Origin: Chloroflexota bacterium
GTDB lineage: Bacteria > Chloroflexota > Anaerolineae > 4572-78
DNA length: 16,664 nt
NCBI GenBank assembly: GCA_024278015.1
Contig: JAJRUC010000521.1
Span: 1 to 16,664, forward strand
Direction of reading: 5' to 3'
Position 1 is the stretch's first letter. Every line of letters begins with the position of its first letter. The notes under the pieces are model-generated. The model had not been told where the DNA came from and searched no databases. It worked only from the letters and a program-made list of their open reading frames with translations. Both the position numbers and the translations under genes were made by a program. Of this stretch, positions 14,737-16,664 are shown one piece after another.

Positions 14737-16664
14737 ATGACCGAAAAACCAACCCCGCCCCCCGAAAAAAATCCTGCCGAAGACCCGGCCACGCCCGGGC
14801 CGGCGGCTGATGCCGCCTCGTCTTCAGAAGAAGAGTTGCCCGCCTGGCTGCAAGAGCTTCGCAAAAGCCCGCCCGCCGAACCGGCAGACAAACGCCCCAC
14901 CCGGTATATGCCCCGCCCCGGCCTGCCCGCCGCCAAACAGCCCACCCGCCTGAGCCACACGCCGCCGCACCCGAAGCCGCCCGCGCCCGGCCCGCGCCCC
15001 ACCAAACACTACCCCCAACCCCCGGCCACGTGGAAACCCGCCCGGCCCGCGCCCTCTGCGGGGGCCACCCGCCTGACGCGCTCCGCCCGCCCCAACCCCC
15101 GGCTGTCGTGGCCGCAACGATTGCTGCGAGCCGCCATCGCGCTGATATTTGTGGGGTTTTTGGGCCTGCTGCTGGTCATCGGAGGCAGTTTTGCCGCATA
15201 CAGCTATCTGGCCGGGCAACTCCCGTCGCCGGAAGCGTTGCGGAGCCGCCAGTTTCATTTTCGGACGACCACCATTGTTGACCGCAACGGCGACGTGCTG
15301 TGGGAAATTACCGACCCCAACTTCGGCCGCCGCACCGACGTGCCCCTGTACGAAATTTCGCCGGACATCCGGCAAGCCACCATCGCCACCGAAGACCGCA
15401 ATTTTTACCGGAACGTGGGCGTAGACCCCGTGGCCGTGCTGCGGGCCGTTTACTACAACCTCACCGAAGGGAGTATCGTCTCCGGGGCCAGCACCATCAC
15501 CCAGCAGCTTGCCAAAAACGTGTTGCTCTCCCCCGAAGAACGGGCCGAACAGAGCATCAGCCGCAAGGTGAAAGAGGCCGTGCTGGCTGTGGAACTGAAC
15601 CGGCAGTATTCCAAAAACGATATTCTGGAAACGTATCTGAACCAGATTTATTACGGCAACCTGGCTTACGGCATTGAAGCCGCCGGCCAGACCTACTTCG
15701 GCAAATCGGCCCGAAATGTGTCGCTGGCCGAGGCGGCCCTGCTGGCCGGCTTGCCTCAAAGCCCGGCGGTGTACGACCCGTACAGCAATCCTGAAGGAGC
15801 CAAAAAGCGGCAAACCGTGGTTTTGGGCCTGATGGTTGAAGCGGGATACATTACCCGGGCCGAAGCGGACGATGCCGCCGCCGAAGAATTGCGCTACCGG
15901 GGCCGGTCCGTTGAACTGGCCGCCCCGCATTTTGTAAATTATGTGCGGGCCGAACTGGAAGCCACCTATCCCGCCGACCTGATTTATCAGGCCGGGTTGC
16001 GCATCGAAACCACGCTTGACCGCCGGCTGCAAACCATCGCCGAAGAAGAAGTGGCCCGGCAAATTGACGCCCTGGCCGGCAAGAACGTGACCAACGGCGC
16101 GTTGGTGGCTATCCAGCCCCAAACCGGCCGGATTCTGGCTATGGTGGGCAGCAAGGATTTTCGGGACGAGGCCATTGCCGGGCAAATTAATATGGCCGTC
16201 AGCCCCCGCCAGCCCGGTTCAGCGCTGAAGCCGCTGGTGTATCTGGCCGCCTTCGAGCGCGGCTGGACGCCATCGACCCTGCTGATGGATGTGCCGGTGG
16301 AATACCCCGACGGCGCGGGCGGGCTGTACCAGCCGGTCAATTACGACGGCAAATTTCACGGGCCGGTCAGTGTGCGGGCCGCGCTGGCAAATTCGTACAA
16401 CATTCCGGCGGTGAAGGCCCTGGAATTTGTCGGCATTGACGCCCTGAAAGAGATGGCCGCCCGGCTGGGCATTACCACCCTGACCGGCGCCGACTACGGC
16501 CTGACGCTGGTGCTTGGCTCCGGCGAAGTGCCGCTGGTGGAAATGGCGGGCGCGTATCAGGCCATTGCCAACGGCGGCGCGCGTATTGCGCCCTACGCCA
16601 TTGCCCGCGTCATCGATGCCCAGGGCCGGGACATTACCCCCCCCCCCCCCCCCCCCCCCCCCCC
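14737..16664 (+). CDS. Class A penicillin-binding protein (PBP1A-type), 3' end missing
   Basis: Bifunctional cell-wall synthase: glycosyltransferase 51 plus transpeptidase. Residues 1-128 are a cytoplasmic tail very rich in Pro and basic residues, with LPAWLQELRKSPP near 35-47. One membrane helix spans about 132-155 (ALIFVGFLGLLLVIGG). GT51 motifs: ATEDRNFY with catalytic Glu219, GASTITQQLAKN, RKVKEAVLAVELNRQYSKN and LNQIYYGNLAYGIEAAGQTYF. The transpeptidase follows, with the SxxK box PGSALKP (Ser495, Lys498) and SYN (Ser553-Asn555). The KTG box and everything after about residue 633 are missing because the sequence ends in a C homopolymer. The ATG at 14737 has no clear Shine-Dalgarno site; no better in-frame start precedes it. 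It acts at the outer face of the cytoplasmic membrane. Confidence 0.92.
   Translation, partial: MTEKPTPPPEKNPAEDPATPGPAADAASSSEEELPAWLQELRKSPPAEPADKRPTRYMPRPGLPAAKQPTRLSHTPPHPKPPAPGPRPTKHYPQPPATWKPARPAPSAGATRLTRSARPNPRLSWPQRLLRAAIALIFVGFLGLLLVIGGSFAAYSYLAGQLPSPEALRSRQFHFRTTTIVDRNGDVLWEITDPNFGRRTDVPLYEISPDIRQATIATEDRNFYRNVGVDPVAVLRAVYYNLTEGSIVSGASTITQQLAKNVLLSPEERAEQSISRKVKEAVLAVELNRQYSKNDILETYLNQIYYGNLAYGIEAAGQTYFGKSARNVSLAEAALLAGLPQSPAVYDPYSNPEGAKKRQTVVLGLMVEAGYITRAEADDAAAEELRYRGRSVELAAPHFVNYVRAELEATYPADLIYQAGLRIETTLDRRLQTIAEEEVARQIDALAGKNVTNGALVAIQPQTGRILAMVGSKDFRDEAIAGQINMAVSPRQPGSALKPLVYLAAFERGWTPSTLLMDVPVEYPDGAGGLYQPVNYDGKFHGPVSVRAALANSYNIPAVKALEFVGIDALKEMAARLGITTLTGADYGLTLVLGSGEVPLVEMAGAYQAIANGGARIAPYAIARVIDAQGRDITPPPPPPPP
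16637..16664. other. Terminal poly-C run (probable sequencing or assembly artefact)
   Basis: 28 consecutive C end the window, directly after PBP coding sequence that reads RVIDAQGRDIT. Translation would give only proline, which does not fit the transpeptidase domain at this point. Poly-G reads (no-signal calls in two-colour sequencing) produce such C runs at contig ends on the opposite strand. Confidence 0.8.

Noticed and set aside
14824..16185. 453-codon open frame on the minus strand
   Set aside because: It lies wholly antisense to the PBP gene, which has clear GT51 and transpeptidase motifs. The minus reading is Gly/Arg/Phe-rich with no recognisable domain, the usual shadow of GC-rich coding sequence.
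1..16664. CRISPR arrays, tRNA or rRNA genes, insertion sequences
   Set aside because: I looked for regularly spaced repeats, tRNA-like cloverleaf arms with GTTCRA, rRNA segments and transposase-like ORFs with terminal repeats, and saw none.

Overview
The window is about 57% G+C by eye and densely coded on both strands. The mix is PAS-rich histidine kinase plus degenerate HD response regulator, double-HAMP chemoreceptors, an HcnABC/proline-dehydrogenase-like redox operon, and a class A PBP with a long proline-rich cytoplasmic tail. It fits a Chloroflexota (Anaerolineae-like) or similar environmental bacterium. That placement is an impression from gene style, not a marker-based call. The first gene is open at its 5' end. 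The right end runs into 28 consecutive C, which looks like an artefactual contig edge.

Layout. (1) 2-3780, + strand: a multi-PAS histidine kinase followed by a receiver protein with a degenerate HD-GYP-like domain, probably a signalling pair. (2) 3781-4069: a convergent intergenic region with C/G-rich hairpins. (3) 4070-6847, - strand: a tightly coupled three-gene operon of a 2Fe-2S protein, an FAD/NAD-type oxidoreductase with a BFD-like iron-sulfur domain, and a DAO-family flavoprotein. The order matches hcnABC. The last gene is broken by one in-frame TAA at codon 58. (4) 6848-7061: a divergent control region. It holds a good promoter for the redox operon and, on the + strand, a small ORF beginning Met-Ala-(Cys)5. 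That ORF runs through a very strong intrinsic terminator just upstream of (5) a cysteine-desulfurase-like PLP enzyme at 7062-8471. This looks like cysteine-responsive attenuation. (6) A bidirectional terminator at about 8497-8534 separates that gene from (7) a - strand chemotaxis block: an HBM-type chemoreceptor (11338-13701), a class I methyltransferase 5 bases behind it (10730-11332), and a second chemoreceptor (8555-10576). (8) On the + strand follow an SDR dehydrogenase (13851-14606) and the 5' part of a class A penicillin-binding protein (14737 to the end).

The two most unusual items are these. The chemoreceptor at 8555-10576 has no evident outside sensor domain. It carries an in-frame insert of about 139 residues, resembling a Cache domain, at the hairpin tip of its signalling coiled coil, where ordinary receptors (including the neighbour at 11338-13701) have only a short turn. 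The second is the poly-cysteine leader plus terminator in front of the cysteine desulfurase. A third, smaller signal is a conserved direct-repeat motif (CTTTACG, 4 bases, YTTTATG; 11-base period) upstream of both chemoreceptor genes, suggesting a shared OmpR/PhoB-type regulator.
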